DNA from: Oscheius onirici
Lineage: Eukaryota; Nematoda; Chromadorea; Rhabditida; Rhabditidae
Length of the DNA stretch: 64,000 nucleotides
Direction of reading: 5' to 3'
NCBI GenBank assembly: GCA_932521025.1
Contig: OW051469.1
Span: 1,314,398-1,378,397 of the forward strand
Shown: piece after piece, positions 24,591-36,698 of the stretch
How the letters are laid out: every line of letters starts with the position of its first letter
How positions within the stretch are numbered: the first letter of the stretch is position 1
Made by a program: the position numbers and the translations under genes
Notes under the pieces: generated by a model
Databases searched by the model: none
Told to the model about the DNA's origin: nothing
What the model saw: only the letters and a program-made list of their open reading frames with translations

Positions 24591-26618
24591 TGGTAGTCTC
24601 TGGACGCTGGACTTGCGTCGTCTGAAAACTTGTGATCCCCTTCTTTATAAGTCTCTCTCCCTGATATTTGAGCACGGAAATAGAGGGGGAGCTTGCCCCT
24701 CGTTAGTGGGATTACGAGATATCCATATTTGGCTGGTAGACATGAGCCATTCTGCTCTCGGCAGACAATGACTCCCACGTCTATATATTGAAAACTGAGA
24801 ATGCCTTCTTGATCGTGTAACTCGTTTTTTCTCTTCTTAAAGCGTCAGCCACAAGTTAATTTGTTCGCGACGAAGAGAGGATTAGAAGAGACGGAATAGT
24901 TGCTAGACGAGAAATGATGTACTACGTCAAAATTGGAATTGTTCGGAAGACGCGATTCTCGAATGTATCAAACTTTCGGGACTTTTCCTAGTGCGTGCCA
25001 AACCTTAGGTATTTTTTGACGCGATATTACGTAGTCATTTTATTCAAATTTCTACTGTATTTTTCGTACGCAACTTTGCGTAACGAAAAGTACGTAAGAT
25101 CAAGATTTGGCAACAGCTATAGCTAGAAAAAAGAAAGCCCGCCCTGAAAGTATTCGCACCGCTTCGGATCAAGTTCATAAGCAACCCATTTTTTTCAAAA
25201 GTGCCGCAACTACTCCTGTCTTTTGAATTACAGTAGCTCGAGAAAATCTTGAACAGGAAAATAGGAAAGGCATCTTTCCCTTCCTACTCTTTCGGTTCGA
25301 GACCAAAGCAAAGAATTCCAGACAAGAATACAAGTTAGTTTACCTCCTACTTCTCCTGCTAGATGGCGAACGCATGATTTGAGCCAGGGTCACAGAGAAG
25401 ACTGAGAGCTCTCTTAGAACCCCCTTTATGGATAAAGGCTCTCGGAGTCAATTCAATTGAGACTAGAAGTAAAGAAGAAGCGTGAGAAGGACGGTCACAT
25501 GCAACCTTTACTTCAGGCAATGGGGCGGGGATCAAGAGAAGTGGCTCTCTTTGTCGGTCGCGGGGCGGAGTTTTAATTGTGGGTCCATGGATAATCATTT
25601 TCCCCGACTTTTGTTCCTTCTCTTTAGGCTTGGCCTATTGATCTCCAGCTTGCAATTAAGGGGGGAGGATGGCAACAATCAGTTCCGTCTCTGTTTCTCT
25701 GACTATACCAACTTTACAGAAAATTCTCATCCTACTGGCTAATTATTCATACATCTTAGTCGGAAATTGATTAGTCAATGGCAACTAGGATTTGCCTTGC
25801 GAATGTTTCCAGCGCGAGAGGTAACACTCCAATTATGGACGAGGAGGGAGAAATTCGAGAATGCCAATAACTCGCTGGCTTCTGAGACAAAATAACCAAG
25901 CTGTTTATTTGCTTGGAAAAGGTAAACACTCTCGTTGCAGAAGAAATAACAAAATTATCGTTCTTATTTTGCAGATTCATGGCTCTGAAGAAATATAGAA
26001 AGTTTGAGAGGACTGAAGAAAAAAAGATGATTTCTACAAAAAATTAATGAAAGAGAACCATGAAATGAATGAGACGGCCGAGCAAAATCCCTAATTTCAA
26101 GGAATCTAGAAAAAGAACAAAAATCACATTGTTATCGAGCTCGTTAATCGAATTACGCGCACTCTCCGAAGAGATTTATCGGTCAAAGTGCGTACTACCA
26201 AGCGGATATGTTGAAATTCCCTCCGGGTCGTGTATCTTGTTGTCAATTGCCTACCTCATTGTCTCGTTGAAGATCGAATTTGGAGAAGAGTCAACCATTA
26301 TGCCGTCGAAATGATATTGTAGCCGGCCCCAAAATGGAGAGGGACTAGTGGCCCCCAGCTGTCAACATAGCACAGAGGGAATTCGATTCTCGGGGAGGAG
26401 CTTTAAAGGACTGCGCGAAAGACAACATAATACAAACATGTATGCCCTCTCTCTCCAGGCAACCTGGCGCCTCTAATCTCAACAATGTCTTCGACACTTT
26501 GCTCTGGCAAATCGGAGGGAAAACAACGGAAAAGAGGGGGAAAAAGACATAGAGGCAGAGAGTTTTGTTCAGTTCACAGTAATGGGGGCACACCGTCTTG
26601 TCACAGTTGGATTCCTAC
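24591..26618. other. Gene-poor stretch, no gene seen
   Basis: Upstream of copine. No spliced coding model on either strand. It contains AT-rich sequence and isolated short open frames only. About 45 bp just before 26619 (GTTCAGTTCACAGTA...TGTCACAG) also occur just before the element at 22604, so part of this flank is itself repeated. Confidence 0.4.
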
Positions 26619-27078
26619 CAGAGTTGGGCGGGCGTTCGTGTTCGGTTCGTATGACAAACACGAAAGTGTAAAAGTTCGCTGTTCGAGCCTCGAACAGACT
26701 TAAAAAGACGGACGAACACGGAAACTTTTTCCACTTGAAATTGTCAAAAAATTGCCAGTGCCAAAGTCTAAAGTTTTCCATGGCCCAGGCATTTCCAAAC
26801 TTCTTTCCGTCTATTCACCAACCAAGTTTTTGATAAAAGTTCCTTTGACTAAATGTTCAAAGTGCCTGATTTGCTCTAAAAATTGAATTTTCGAAGTGTT
26901 CGTGCCGTGTTCGTGTCCGATGTTCGTCGAACAGTCCGTCCATCGGACGAACTTTGGGACACACGGACGTCCGTGTTCGGTTCGACTACGAACAAAAAGT
27001 GCTATGTTTGGTTCGCTCCAAAAAACTATGCGACTGTTCTGTCCGTGGTTGTGCAAAAATCCGCTGTCCGCCGTGATA
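26619..27078. mobile_element. GTTCG-rich hAT-like element
   Basis: The left end CAGAGTTGGGCGGGCGTTCG resembles hAT termini. The interior is a GTTCG-word block, a unique-looking middle of about 180 bp, and another GTTCG block. The middle and both blocks match 57873-58378 in inverse orientation. The right end is degraded and no duplication is visible. Confidence 0.68.
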
Positions 27079-27954
27079 GGATCACCTCCCCAGTGAAATC
27101 AGCTTTCGAGCTCCCTCCGGAAAGTGTTGGAGGAAAGTGCGGTGCCTATTGACTCTGGTGATTGGCAGGCCATGATCGGTCTAGAAAGAGCTGAGGTCTG
27201 GCAGAAACAGGAGCATTGAACGATACTGCAGGTTATGACCTGACTAATTGCCAGATCAGCTCTTTTTGGATCATTAAACTGATCCAAAGCTTTCCGTATA
27301 CTCTCGGTCAGGGCACCACTTTCCCTCTATTTACGTGGCCTTCAGTCATAACGAAGCTGCCCAAATGAGTTAGCGTTGATCTTTTCGACACAGCCACGTG
27401 CTGTTTTTGTTTCAAAACAGTTGTGTCCTCAAGCCATGACGGGAAAACGGGAACGCAGAAAAAGGTCCATGTGACATGCCTAATGATGACGGGATTAGAG
27501 CTAAATATTTCTGGCAGGCGCTGTTGACTTCCAGCTATTTTTAGGGTTGAAGAATGGGAGAATTGAGGCTTTGTGCAAGATCTGGGAGAGGGAGATTGAC
27601 CTCATTAGCTTTTAAAGGATATAAAGATAGCAAATTACAGTGATGGTTTTGAACAGGGTCTATACAGTATTGTTACTGGAAAACACATCCCCTGCTCCAA
27701 TTGTGGTTTGGTTACTTCATATTTGGAATGTGAGTCAACCAGTCAACCAGCCGAGTTTTCCCTCTAGAACCGTGGTTATCGACTATCATCCTTAGCACTT
27801 AGCTATAGTCTGAAAGTAGCTACTGAGAATAATTAGACCTTTAAATTTAACACAAAAATGTCGACACGATTTATGTAGTCCTAATCGTCTCGGGACCCAA
27901 GATGTTTGTTCTAAATTTATAGGACTAAATATTCTCAGTAGCTACAGACTATTT

Positions 27955-28507
27955 ACGGGTCCCTGTGTGTCTTTTAGCAGACGTTTTAGTAAAAAAAACG
28001 TTGCAAAACTCACGGACTGAGAGGAGAGACTCGCAGTGCAAAGGGCTTGAGATAGGCTTCTGCTGTTGACCATCTTCTTCGCGACATCCACTAAAAATTC
28101 CTCATCTTTTCTGAATCGAGACGGAAACGAAAACACAGACCAATGGTGCGAATTCAATTATGTACGGGAGATATATTGTGGCTGTTCGGCGCCAGATTTA
28201 TGAATGTGATTATTTTTATGAGCTGGACTGAGAGTTCTTCGAAAAAAGCACTTAATTGTTTGGAGCACCATTTTGGGGAGCAGATTTCAACATATCCGCT
28301 TCCTTCTTCAGTCTTGGAATCGGCGTAAACGTAAATAAGAATCTGAGGGTGAGGAAGAGAGGACCTACAGCAGTTCCAACTAATTGCAACAATCAGATGT
28401 CGCTCTCCGAAAGGGCTAACAACAGCTCGAATACGTTCTAAAGTTTTCCTGAAGTTCAGTAAAATGTCCGCTAAAAAGCCCTTCGACAATTGTTTGGTCT
28501 CAGCCAT
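27955..28507 (-). CDS. Possible small gene, unrecognised
   Basis: The minus strand shows a coding-like opening, MAETKQLSKGFLADILLNF followed by RKTLERIRAVVSPFGERHLI, open for 117 codons. Downstream is an acceptor-bounded segment KDEEFLVDVAKKMVNSRSLS then QALCTASLSSQS with a clean gtgagt donor. A short terminal exon (THRDP stop) could follow. The join between the first two parts could not be fixed with a good donor in the right phase. No domain is recognised. It may be a small helical protein, or a remnant. Confidence 0.3.
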
Positions 28508-29674
28508 GCACTTTTTCCCTCTACCGATCGAACCGTGATCTGTCGCAGTAAAAAAGTAGGAAACTTACTAATGTGTTAAAAAATTCGCCGCAGCTGGAAG
28601 GCGATAGCATAGCAGCAATGAGGTGAATAACAAACACGCCTCGCAGCCAGGTATAGAGACTACATGGCCTCTTTTCTAGGGCTTCAATCTATCCTTTTTG
28701 TACTTGAATACATTAAGAGTTTTTTGTTTTGCGGGATTAGAGAAAAAGGAAGTGACATAGAAGAGACATTTGAACATCTTCGACGAAAAGATTTATTGAA
28801 TGTCAGCTGGATGGAGAGAAAAGTCGCATGAATTATAGGGGGCAATAAAAATTCATAGAGGGTCGGAAATCTTGATTTCGATTCTTTATTAAAAAACAAA
28901 AGAGAGTCGGCTTTTGGACACTGCAAAATTTTTCGGGTAACCTTGACAATGTAAGCCAGAGGAATGGGATCTTTCAGTTTGGTGGTTTTAGTCACTGGTT
29001 ACAACGGAGCTGTCCCTGTCCCTGTCCCTAGACAAAAACTGGTAGTCAACTAGAAAGAAACGAATCGGAAGCAATGGATATGAAATGCCCTAGAGCCGGC
29101 CACCACCTGCTACTCCAATTGAAAATCTGCATCTGCTGCCCTAAGTTATAAAAAGTGATGTGTCAGAACCTATAGGCTGGACTGGAGCGAGTCTAATTAG
29201 AACCACACACTCTGGTCTCTTGCTCAATAAAAGGTGCATTGGGCTACGACAGAGAGTCGGAGTGGTCGTTGTAAAAAGACCTAGGCCCAAATCATAAACA
29301 GCTCGATGATCCCCCGCGCAGCCTGATGTCAGTTGCAGTAGACAGAGGGAGAGGGAGGCAGAAAGACAGGCTGAATTATGTACAGCACGCGAGTCGCAAT
29401 CAGAGCCACGTGTGACACGAAACTGCTCTGGCAGTTATTTCGAGGCTAGGCGACTTCCGATCCAGGGGCCATTAAATTATTCACGGGGAAATGAGCACAG
29501 ACATGCTTTGGAGCTTTCTGAAATCACGAAAATGCTTTTTCCAAGAGCACCTGCTACTTTTCTCGGTAGATTACAGTTTCTTCTAAGTATCAGGTTGGTC
29601 CACAGATGTTGCCCAACTCGGTCATAACTTTTGATCCAAATGCGCAAGAGAGCTATTTCAGGAACCAAAAGAAC
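28508..29674. other. Intergenic, no gene seen
   Basis: No coding structure found. Short open frames lack codon or splice support. About 55 bp near 29590-29645 (TTGGTCCACAGATGTTGCCC) recur in inverse orientation near 32330-32385. Confidence 0.4.
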
Positions 29675-30472
29675 AGACAAAATCTGGATCTGTGAAAAAG
29701 CGGATTCTTTGAAGAGAAAGGGATTTGTCTTTGCCTTGCGTTTTACTGACCGAACAAAAAGAGAACAATACTTTTGTATGAACTACGCAACTGGACAAAA
29801 AGGGAACAATAGCTCTTACAAAAGTCAAATCCTGGTCTTTTCTCATAGGATCACTCTTTTATTGTCTGCTCAAGAAAACCTGATTGTAAGATCAAAGAAA
29901 GCACACCAAGTTTGACCCACATCCCAAAATGACCTAGTGAACAATGTTTAGCGCTCAACGATACTGCACGCTATTTTAGAGGAATGAAACTGTTGTGGGT
30001 TTGGCTCTTAGGCTGTTTTGAAGGCTGTTTTGGAAGAAGTTTGTGTCCAATAAAAAATGTTACGGGAGTCCAGTTACAGAAATTTTCCTGATGTTTTGTT
30101 CTCGTTTATCACACCTGGTAGCAAAGGTAACTAGTTGATAGCCGATACAACAAGTAGAATAAGAAACCGAAGAAAAACAACTGGGTTCTCTCCCAATGAA
30201 AACGTCTTATCTAATTCTTGCCCCTAACTCGACAGCCCTCTCTCTTCACTCCTATGCAGTTTGTGGAACAGACAATAAAAGAGTGATCTTATGAGAAAAG
30301 ACGAGGATTTGACTTTTGTAAGAGCTATTGTTCTCTTTTTGTCCAGTTGCGTAGTTAACACAAAAGTATTGTTCTCTTTTTGTTCGGTCAGTAAAACGCA
30401 AGGCAGAGACAAATCCCTTTCTCTTCAAAGAATCCGCTTTTTCACAGATCCAGATTGTTCTCGTTTTGTCAA
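29675..30472. repeat. Inverted-repeat pair (foldback) with about 200-bp arms
   Basis: The left arm (29675-29872) and right arm (30266-30472) are reverse complements with small differences. They share CTTTGAAGAGAAAGGGATTT, CAACTGGACAAAAAG and AATAAAAGAGTGAT, and are separated by about 390 bp of unique sequence. A single arm copy lies at 42876-43125. An RTE-type LINE begins right after the right arm. Confidence 0.75.
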
Positions 30473-31375
30473 AATTCATGGAATTTATGAATAACGATTC
30501 CCTATACACTGAAGATGTTTTTCGGAGCCTGAACTGGGATGAAGTCGGAGTGAACGTGAATGGAAAGATGCTGCACAATTTGCGATATGCCGACGACACT
30601 GTGGTATTTTCTCACTCCGCCAGGGAACTGGAAGAAATGTTGAAGGATCTAGCCTGTCACAGTTTAGCTGCTGGGTTAACCTTGAACTGTCAGAAGACCA
30701 AACTGATGACCAATTGTGATCACGTACCAATTTCTGTCAACGGAGAAGTAATACCATACTGCCGGGAGTACATCTATCTTGGAACCAGGGTCTCGTTCGA
30801 CAGGAACAACATGCTAGAAGTAGGCCGCAGAATCCGGTCTGGTTGGTGTGCCTTCAATAAATTCCACCAGATGTTTACGATCCGAAGAATCCCCCTTGGC
30901 CAAAAGAGGAGTCTATATATGACGTGTCTAGAACCATGCCTGCTCTATGCCTCAGAAACCTGGCCTGCACGACAATCCGACCTGACAAGGTTGAAGACGG
31001 CACAGCAGAAAATGATGAGGAAAATGGTAGGAGTAACTATACTGGACAGAAGAACCAACGAATGGCTAGAAGGGACGGTCAAACTACCCGACATAAGAAA
31101 AGAATTCGCTATAAGGAAGTGGAACTTGGCTAGAAAAGTGGCAAATATGCCAGATGACAGATGGACAAAATTCATCGTCGAATGGAGGCCGTGGAGACGA
31201 AGAAGAATGGCTGGGAGACCAAAGGCTAGATGGAAAAGCGAGTTAGTAGATTCGATGGGAGAAGTTTGGCCGAGAGTTGCTAGGACAAGTCCCGACATTT
31301 GGAGAGCTAGCATGTCGCGACATGTAGAAAATACATGATCATCGTGAAATAAATCTAAATCTAAATCTAAATACA
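30473..31375 (+). mobile_element. 5'-truncated RTE-type LINE with intact RT 3' half
   Basis: An open frame of about 285 codons ending at 31338 encodes the later part of a non-LTR reverse transcriptase. LRYADDTVVFSHSAREL carries the catalytic YADD. It is followed by LTLNCQKTKLM, YIYLGTRVSFDRNN, YMTCLEPCLLYASETWPARQ and the C-terminal RRMAGRPKARWKSELVDSMG. These are typical of RTE-like elements. There is no endonuclease and no upstream RT palm, so it is 5'-truncated and cannot move itself. The 3' end has tandem AATCTA units (31347-31371), as expected for a microsatellite-tailed LINE. Lack of stops or frameshifts suggests a fairly recent insertion. A more decayed relative lies at 640-1255. Confidence 0.85.
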
Positions 31376-32557
31376 CTAGCAAAAAGTGTGAACAATCTTT
31401 TTCGGTACGGTCCGATTCGTTTTTTTGCACCGACACCAGACCGGTCCGAATTTTACCGCACCGATGTCGAGCTGCTCCAAGAAATGATCGAGACCGGACC
31501 GCTTTGGTTACAGATCATGCCTGGTTAGCATCTCTTACAATCAAGTTTTTGCTATTTTGGTTGTCCAAAAATGCAGGGCGTAGAGGTGTGATCCGGGTCG
31601 AAAATCAAAATTCTAAAAGATACCCCCTCTGAGATACGGTTAGTTATACCTCTATCCAAAATTTCAGAGAAAAACTCGCAAAAATGAGCCCGCAAAGCGC
31701 GTACAACCGCGCACGGCGGACGGCGGACGCGGGACATTTTGGAAACGTGGTTTTTTATCCAACTTTTTAGTGTTTTGACTTATCGGCTTGAAAATAAGGC
31801 TCTAGGGGTAATTTTTTACGCTGAATCCGCTGGAACAGATCCCGGAACCTGAAAATGCTTCTGGCGCGCGCTGCGCGCGATTTTATGCTTAAAGCGTTCT
31901 GCGCTAGTGGGAGGCAAAGCCAAATCCACCGGGTGCGATTAGCTCTTTTTGGCCATGTATAGCGATCAGAAGGCATAGTTCAATAATTTTGATAACCAGT
32001 CAAAAAGATGAAATTTAGAACGCAAAAACGTTTTTTAAAACCTGGCAAGCGCACATCCCACGCGATTTTAAAAATTCGGACAGCGCAGATCTGTGCGCTT
32101 TGATAAGTAACGTTCTCAGCCGAGACCCGATTTCCAGGAAATTTTTTCTGACTGAGCACTGGGCGGCTCAAAAACCCGAAAGTGATCAACTTCCGGCTGT
32201 TGCACAGCCTTAAAACAATGGTTTTGAAGGAATCGGCCGATGCACCGTGAAAGAGCTGAATCTGGGCTACAAAACCCTGCATAGAACAAAGAGGGTCCAA
32301 TGGAAAAATTTTCGAGAAACGCGCCTCTGGATCAAAAATTATGACCAAGTTGGACAACATCTGTGGACCAACCTGATACAACTTTTAATTTGTCTGTGCA
32401 TCTTGGCTGAGTATCGAATGTTTACGTGTTATATCTGCTAAACAAAGGTTTATTGTGAAATAATATATTATGAGAAGCAGTACATAGAACACTGGCGAGT
32501 AACAGCGGTCGGACCCGTGAAACACCACGAACTCTCTATAGAACAGAGAGAAAATCT
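31376..32557. other. Intergenic with CGGTCCG-word repeat, no gene seen
   Basis: 31400-31525 holds a stretch rich in CGGTCCG/CCGGACCG words, ending in CATGCCTG (complement CAGGCATG). The rest has short open frames only. The downstream end adjoins the 3' end of the MFS transporter. Confidence 0.45.
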
Positions 32558-34608
32558 TTACATAGGGAAGGACACTTTCAACTTTTTCCGTTGAGCAACC
32601 TCGTTCAGGACCTAAAAACTATTTTTTTTCTGTTTGGTAATGACACTACCTCATTGACGGTCCGTCGACTCGTCTCGGGACAAAGAGCCCACATCAGAAC
32701 CATGAAAACGGCGGTGGGAATGAGGAACATCAGAAGAGAAGACGCTCCTATCACATTGGCTAAGGGATAGAAGCTAAACTCGACGGCGATTTTCGTCAGA
32801 GCTTCGAACATTGTCAGTGTGGAAACTGACGAAAGGAGAAGATTTCGCGGAACCAGTTCGGCAGCATAGAACCGAGAGACGGAGCCGATGCCACAGGCGT
32901 TGATGAGGAGAAGGACGGCCATTCCCATAAAAGTTGCCATCTTCCAGTCGGCTCCCAAGTCGATTCCGAGCATCATCGCCAAGAGGGCGATGAAGGAAAT
33001 GGCTGTGGAGAAGATCATGAGAGGACGGCGACCGAGACGGTCGACTAGGAAGACGGGAACTAGAGTGACGGGGAGACGGAGAAGGCCTGGAAGTAACTGT
33101 GGTTAGACCATGAGGGAACACAGCCCGCGGCGGCAATGGAGCGCGCGACATGGCGCCCCGCGCCAGTTTTCGTAAGATAACTCAGCCGTTTCTCGACAGA
33201 TTTGGCTCAAATCTGGACAGGAGAAACTTGAGATGATTCCCCAGAACGTTTTTTTTCGAAATTCGATTTTATCGCCGAGAACCGACATTTACAAAATTGA
33301 AACGATCATCTTTCGGCCAAAAAAGTCGAATTTCGAAAAACAAAAAAAAATGTTCTGGGGAATCATCTCAAGTTTCTCCTGTCCAAATTTGAGCCAAATC
33401 CGTCGAGAAACGACTGAGTTATCTTATGAAAACTGCGGGGGCGCCGCGCTCCATTGCCGGGCTGTGGGACAGAGATAGAGAGACATTTAAACTTCAGGTA
33501 ACCTACCAACAATAAATGATCCATAAAGAGCGTGCTGGAAGTGCCATCCTCCCATGGTATGAAGAATGAAAGTACTGTAAGATCTCAGACATCTGGCTCC
33601 GGTGAAAACATAAGCAATCTTGACCATGATTCCCAGCCAGGCAGCATGTCGAATGACTTTCGACATTGGATCATTGGCCTTCCAGGGATTGAACATAATC
33701 GTGGCACCGCTGTGTTCATAGCCATCAGTCTTGTTGTCCTTTGAACGGACGGCTTTTTCACAAATTCGCAGTTCAGCTTCTACTGAAGCATCGTCTACTG
33801 GAACTCCGTGGTAAGCAGCCAAAGCTTTCCGGGCCTAAATTTTGATTGTGTTTTTTCTCTAAATTAGCATATAAACCTTATGTTCGTCCCGATCTCTCTC
33901 CATGATGTACTGTGGCGATTCCCATACGAAGGCGAACATAAAGAGTGAAATTATGGTGACGAAGACGTTAGGAATGAAGACGAGAGGCCAGAGCTCTTCT
34001 GACGAGAATGGTACTCCGACGGCTTGAGTCAAGAGAGATCCAATTGCCATGAAGAATTCCTGCATCGCGGCCATGCGTCCCCGAATTTGTGGCGGAGCAC
34101 ATTCCACGATCCAGACTGTCGCATTAACACTGTTTATCCCGTTTGCTAGTGACCTTAACCCCTCATTTTTAAGATTTTTGAGACTGGATTTACCACAAAA
34201 TTCTGCCAACAAACAAGAGCTCAAAGTAGTTTCCAGTCCATTTGGCCGATGAGGACAATAGAGCTGCTGGAATGTAGAGGGCGGAAGCAAAGATGGCCGT
34301 CCGTTTCCTGCCAAGCCGTTTGCACATCCAGGCAGCCAGAAACTGTCCGAAAATGGTGGCAACGGGGAAGGTGACGTTCAAGAGGGACCAGACCACGTTC
34401 TGCAAGACAATAGTCTCTCTACCTGTCTCTCTGAACTCACCAAAGTCTGTCTCGGCATCTCTTCTCCAGTCCTCTCGACCCAGGACTCATTAATATACTG
34501 CTCAATGTACATATAGGGCTGATTCAGAACCGAAGATATGTAGCCTTGCTGGAAGCCGGACGAAAGACATAGTGCTAAGGAGAGCACATGGATTGAGAGC
34601 GATGGCAT
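32558..34608 (-). CDS. MFS sugar transporter (SLC2/GLUT-like)
   Basis: Twelve-TM facilitated hexose-type transporter of the major facilitator superfamily. About seven exons from 34608 to the TAA at 32558-32560. The first exon has SSGFQQGYISSVLNQPYMYI, typical of the GLUT TM1 end. The loop 2-3 motif is CKRLGRKRTAIFASAL, then FVGRIL, ECAPPQIRGRMAAMQEFFMA (PESPR-loop region), FAFVWESPQYIMERDRDEHK and, in the second half, VFLVDRLGRRPLMIF. The C-terminal signature is LCPETSRRTVNEV. Two canonical GLUT residues differ: QLS in TM7 is not obvious, and WESPQY replaces PESPRY. Substrate cannot be assigned. One intron (about 33.1-33.49 kb) carries a palindromic element. Confidence 0.85.
33117..33470. mobile_element. 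Palindromic (foldback) element in MFS intron
   Basis: Two arms of about 130 bp in inverted orientation (left near 33117-33250, right near 33345-33470). Shared blocks include GATTCCCCAGAAC/GTTCTGGGGAATC, GAGAAACTTGAGATGA and CAATGGAGCGCG. The outer ends read CACAGCCCG. The target duplication is not clear. Confidence 0.75.
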
Positions 34609-36698
34609 CTGTAAAATTGTACGTTTGAAAAGCTGGCTTGCAAAGAGAAGGCATACAGCAAAATGTGTAAGAGACTTTAAATAGTCGTCTGCTACGCAGA
34701 ATGCAAATGAGCGGGTGGGAAGTACGAGTCATCGATGATTGTATAATGGACATGAACTCCGATCACCTTTCTCTTCAGACAGGTTGCATATTTTGGAGCA
34801 GTCATGGGCGTTGGTTCCTTCGATTTCGACCATACACTTTCGACGCTTTTTCTAGGGCATTTTTATGATTTTCTCATAGTTAGGGCCGATCACCGGGGTG
34901 GGTCTTTGTTTTCCACTTGTTCAACCGACTCCCGGTGTATGAATCTAGAAGACTTTTGAATGACTCGGGGTATCCTAGCTGCGCTTCAATCCTATCTCGT
35001 TTAAAAGTGCATTTTTAAGTGTTTTTCACTCGATTTTTCGTTTCTAACGTGTGTTTATTCAATTCGGTTCAAAAAAACTACCCCAGATACTTCTATTCAG
35101 AAGTCAAAAAGTGAAAAAAAATCGAAAATTCTTTAGACCTGGCCGGGTCAGGCTAGCCAGGTTTGCCATACCTGTTCGGATATAATCAGCTGCTCTCCCG
35201 ATTATGGAAAAATAAGAGCACCAACCTGCTTAGACTCTGGGAGCAGACGCTGCCCCATCATTGGATTTAGATTTGGGTCTTTTCGTCCCAGGAGCACAAT
35301 GAGACTGAGGCGTGAGAGAGGCGTCCGGTCAGTTGCTGTGCTATTTACTCAAGAGTCGCGGAGAGAGAGGAAAGAAACCACCCCGTTTCGAACACACTCT
35401 GTTGTCTGTTCGGATTATCGCGCTACTAAATGGCAGACGGGAATTTAAATGAAATGGTACAGTTCGTCCAACACAACAAGTTTTTTTTTCAATTGTGGCG
35501 CAAAACTGGAGACGGCAAACCAGTGTCTTCGAAGACAAACATACTCTCGCAATAAAAACAGTTATGCTGCAAAAGAATGAAAGAGAAAGCGCTGTTTACT
35601 AATGTGAAAATCGTGTGAAAAAGTCCAATCTCATTGATATTTTGATCAATTGCGGCGGGAACGAAACTATTTTGGGGCGGTGCGTCCTTCATCTCTCAAA
35701 GACTAACCGTTGAAAATAATGGAGACGGTGGTCACTAAACAGAGGGAGAGACAGGGAGAGAGAGAGAGACAGATGAATACCCAAAATAATCTAAAAGCTT
35801 TCGCGGAAAGGACAAGAATAACGGGAACGGCTGATCGTTAACTGTGCCTGGAACGGGAATAGTGTGGTCAGTTCGAAAACCGAGCGCTGGCCCAAAATAT
35901 TGAGAGAAAACACCTCGCGAAGGTGTTGCGCATATGCAAATGAGTCTCTTGCTCTCTTATCGTTATCAAGCTGACCCAACGACTTTTAGAGAGCGCGCAA
36001 GAGAGAAATATTGGGCGAATGGTGGAGAGACAGAATGGTCAAAAGTGTTTCCTGTTTAGCCGTCCAGTCCAAAGAATGATCAACTTGGTCTCTTTTGTGT
36101 CGAAACAACAATAGGTTCAGATGGTTTAAACTGACGGCACACATAGGATTGAATAAATTTCATGTTGGTTAAAAGACGATTTGAAGTAAAAAAAACTGCA
36201 GGGTATATAAATAAGCTTGGAAATACAATAAACAGCGACATTAGCCAATTTTTATACCATACGAGTCGTTCGGCTAAATTTTCGAAGTTATCCTTTCAGT
36301 CATTCTAGGGGTAAATTATGACGTTCGATAAACATAGCTAGAAAGTGAAAAAAATGAGTGGAAAATGATAAAAACGCGAAAACTGGCTATTTGGAACCTT
36401 CCCGCCAAAATATTTGAACGAAGGGGGGCCTGTCGAACTATTACCGAAAAATTGCGGGTCTATAAACTACGCATTAGTTCTGTCTTGGAAAAAATAAGGA
36501 ACTGAAATGAACACTGAAGATGAGTCATATCACGTTGAGCGCAAACTGGTTGTTCCAGTTAGTTTCTTATAACTATTTTTGACTACAAAGCACAAATGAA
36601 TCGGGTTGTTGAGTCGGAAGAGACACGCTGAGAACGGGTCAGCTGTCGGGTCGGAAATAGATCAACCCGCAGAGTCTTTAAACATTCATTGGCATCTG
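34609..36698. other. Intergenic, no gene seen
   Basis: Lies upstream of the MFS gene and downstream of sideroflexin, both minus. No coding exons recognised. It contains gagagaga simple repeats near 35740-35770. The promoter of the MFS gene should lie toward 34609. Confidence 0.45.

Noticed and set aside
26600..27100. Open frames such as FGSVFVFVPCSC in GTTCG-rich DNA
   Set aside because: They arise from the repeated word in every frame and recur in the other copies, so they are repeat translation rather than genes.
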